The position numbers were made by a program, and so were the translations under genes. Positions 62,251 to 64,000 of a DNA stretch of 64,000 bases are shown here, in pieces; within the stretch, counting starts at the first letter, position 1; each line of letters opens with the position of its first letter. The stretch is from Hydractinia symbiolongicarpus (Eukaryota > Cnidaria > Hydrozoa > Anthoathecata > Hydractiniidae), in NCBI RefSeq assembly GCF_029227915.1, contig NC_079876.1:2854001-2918000 (forward strand), read 5' to 3'. The notes under the pieces were generated by a model that saw only the letters and a list, made by a program, of their open reading frames with translations, did no database searches and was not told the origin of the DNA.

Positions 62251-64000
62251 TCTCATGCGTTGTAGTGGCGCAAAAATAATTTAAAAAATCGTTCGGAAAA
62301 TGAGTTTACTCCCTGGGTACTTTCTTTGTATACTTTTGACTATACGGGCCGAGTCCGGGGTTTACGGAAATGGCGGGTTTTGGTTTGCCGGCGATTAAAC
62401 TTCTTTTATTCAGCGTCTCATCAAAAATGAAAACATTTTTAAAAACTACAAGTGTCATGCGTTGTAGTGGTGAGAAAATAATTTGAAAAATCGTTCGGAA
62501 AATGAGTTTACTCCCTGGGTAATTTCTTTGTATACTTTTGACTATACGGGCCGAGTCCGGGGTTTACGGGAAATGGCGGGTTTTCGTTTGCCGGCGATTA
62601 AACTTCTTTTATTCAGCGTCTCATCAAAAATGAAAACATTTTTAAAAACTACAAGTCTCATGCGTTTTAGTGGTGAAAAAAAAAATTAAAAAATCGTTCG
62701 GGAAATGAGTTTATTCCCTGGGTACTTTCTTTGTATACATTCGACTATACGGGCCAAGCCCGGGATTTACGGGAAATCGCAGGATTTCGTTTGCCGGCGA
62801 TAAAACCTCTTTCATTAAGCGTTTCATCAAAAATGAAAACATTTTTGAAAACTAAAAGTCTCATGCGTTGTAGTCGTGAAAAAACAATTTAAAAAATCGT
62901 TCGGAAAATGAGTTTACTCCCTGGGTACTTTCTTTGTATACTTTTGACTATACGGGCCGAGTCCGGGGTTTACGGGAAATGGCGGGTTTTCGTTTGCCGG
63001 CGATTAAACTTCTTTTATTCAGCGTCTCATCAAAAATGATAACATTTTTAAAAACTACAAGTCTCATGCGTTGTAGTGGTGAGAAAATAATTTAAAAAAT
63101 CGTTCGGAAAATGAGTTTACTCCTTGGGTAATTTCTTTGTATACTTTTGACTATACGGGCCGAGTCCGGGGTTTACGGGAAATGGCGGGTTTTCGTTTGC
63201 CGGCGATTAAACTTCTTTTATTCAGCGTCTCATCAAAAATGAAAACATTTTTAAAAAATATAAGTCTCATGGGTTTTAGTGGTGAAATAATAATTTAAAA
63301 AATCGTTCGGGAAATGAGTTTACATCCCGGGTACTTTCTTTACTATACGGGCCGAGTCCGGGATTTACGGGAAATCGCAGGTTTTCGTTTGCCGGCGATT
63401 AAACTTCTTTTATTCAGCGTCTCATCAAAATTGAAAACATTTTTGAAAACTAGAAGTCTCATGCGTTTTAGTGGTGAAAAAATATTTTAAAAAATCGTTC
63501 GGGAAATGAGTTTACTCCCTGGGTAATTTCTTTGCATACTTTTGACTATACGGGCCGAGTCCGGGATTTACGGGAAGTCGCGGGTTTTCGTTTGCCGGCG
63601 TTTAAACTTCTTTTATTCAGCGTCTCATCAAAAATGAAAACATTTTTAAAAACTACAAGTCTCATGCGTTTTAGTGGTGAAAAAAAAAATTAAAAAATCG
63701 TTCGGGAAATGAGTTTACTCCCTGGGTACTTTCTTTGTATACATTCGACTATACGGGCCAAGCGCGGGATTTACGGGAAATCGCAGGATTTCGTTTGCCG
63801 GCGATTAAACCTCTTTCATTAAGCGTTTCATCAAAAATGAAAACATTTTTGAAAACTAAAAGTCTCATGCGTTGTAGTCGTGAAAAAACAATTTAAAAAA
63901 TCGTTCGGAAAATGAGTTTACTCCCTGGGTACTTTCTTTGTATACTTTTGACTATACGGGCCGAGTCCGGGGTTTACGGGAAATGGCGGGTTTTCGTTTG
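62251..64000 (+). repeat. Satellite, right-edge segment
   Basis: About 8.6 monomers marked by GCGTTGTAGTGG or GCGTTGTAGTCG and CGTTCGGAAAATGAG. A 5-monomer unit repeats at about 62851 and 63855 (ACTAAAAGTC mark). The spacing is 1004 bp because one of the five monomers has the 11-bp deletion. The array runs off the window edge. No gene is seen. Confidence 0.88.
63331..63350 (+). repeat. Monomer with 11-bp deletion, second occurrence
   Basis: GTACTTTCTTTACTATACGG, lacking GTATACTTTTG. It is preceded by TTTACATCCCGG and followed about 90 bp later by CATCAAAATTGAAAAC, the same combination as at 48.95 kb, 14.4 kb away. Confidence 0.85.

Larger units (their letters stand above)
1..64000 (+). repeat. 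203-bp tandem satellite array (whole window)
   Basis: A single repeat family runs through the whole window, always in the same orientation, broken only by three LINE copies. Recurring landmarks in every monomer are GAGTTTACTCCCTGGGTACT, GTATACTTTTGACTATACGG, TTTTCGTTTGCCGGCGATTA and AGTCTCATGCGTTTTAGTGG. Successive copies of a landmark are 203 bp apart, or 201-202 bp in subtypes that lost a base (for example CGTTCGGAAATG in place of CGTTCGGGAAATG). About 287 monomers are present. Organisation is hierarchical: adjacent monomers differ by several percent, while blocks of 3 to 22 monomers recur almost exactly, which is the mark of higher-order repeats. No coding function is supported. Location in a centromere or other heterochromatin is inferred from structure only. 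Confidence 0.97.

Noticed and set aside
1-64000. CRISPR-like repeat-spacer array
   Set aside because: The variable part is not unique sequence: the whole 203-bp period is repeated, with no short repeat alternating with distinct spacers and no cas genes.

Overview
The window is one continuous block of satellite DNA. A single head-to-tail repeat family with a monomer of about 203 bp fills it from base 1 to base 64000. It is interrupted only by three copies of one dead, 5'-truncated non-LTR retrotransposon (LINE), on the minus strand at 9019-10957, 12917-14855 and 17221-19149. Removing the LINE copies leaves about 58.2 kb, or roughly 287 monomers, all in the same orientation. Both window edges lie inside the array. 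I see no cellular gene, tRNA, rRNA, CRISPR array or bacterial-style operon.

The sequence points to a eukaryotic, almost certainly animal, genome. It has a nucleosome-scale satellite monomer, higher-order repeats (HORs), and a jockey/CR1-type LINE with an A-rich tail. The style of the reverse transcriptase (RT) fragment recalls elements common in marine invertebrates such as cnidarians and molluscs, but I cannot name the species. A centromeric or pericentromeric location is inferred from the array structure.

Layout. 1-5.2 kb: array ending in two tandem copies of a 10-monomer HOR (2028 bp). 5.2-8.2 kb: mixed subtypes. 8.2-19.1 kb: a HOR carrying the LINE, present three times; the first two units (3898 bp period) look identical wherever I compared them, while the third differs by about 1% and has two extra monomers upstream of the element. 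19.1-25 kb: monomers without the LINE, including an 'empty-site' relative of the insertion monomer at 21610-21812, then a 4-monomer HOR (811 bp). 25-35.6 kb: an 8-monomer cassette repeated at exactly 4464-bp spacing. 35.6-38.2 kb: a contracted colinear duplicate of the left edge. 38.2-44.6 kb: units of 6, 7 and 8 monomers. 44.6-47.8 kb: a regular 5-monomer HOR (1015 bp). 47.8-51.2 kb: irregular, with deletion monomers. 51.2-64 kb: a distinct subtype domain built from units of 3 to 10 monomers.

The consensus monomer is about 37% GC. It carries a perfect 9-bp inverted repeat around a 4-base loop and a second, 6-bp dyad, and it has 12 CpGs where about 7 are expected. The many short open frames in the array (up to about 120 codons) are periodic by-products of the repeat, mostly opening at TTG, and are not annotated as genes. 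The only real protein-coding remnants are the LINE fragments. All three lack the catalytic palm of the RT, so the element was already dead when the surrounding array amplified it.
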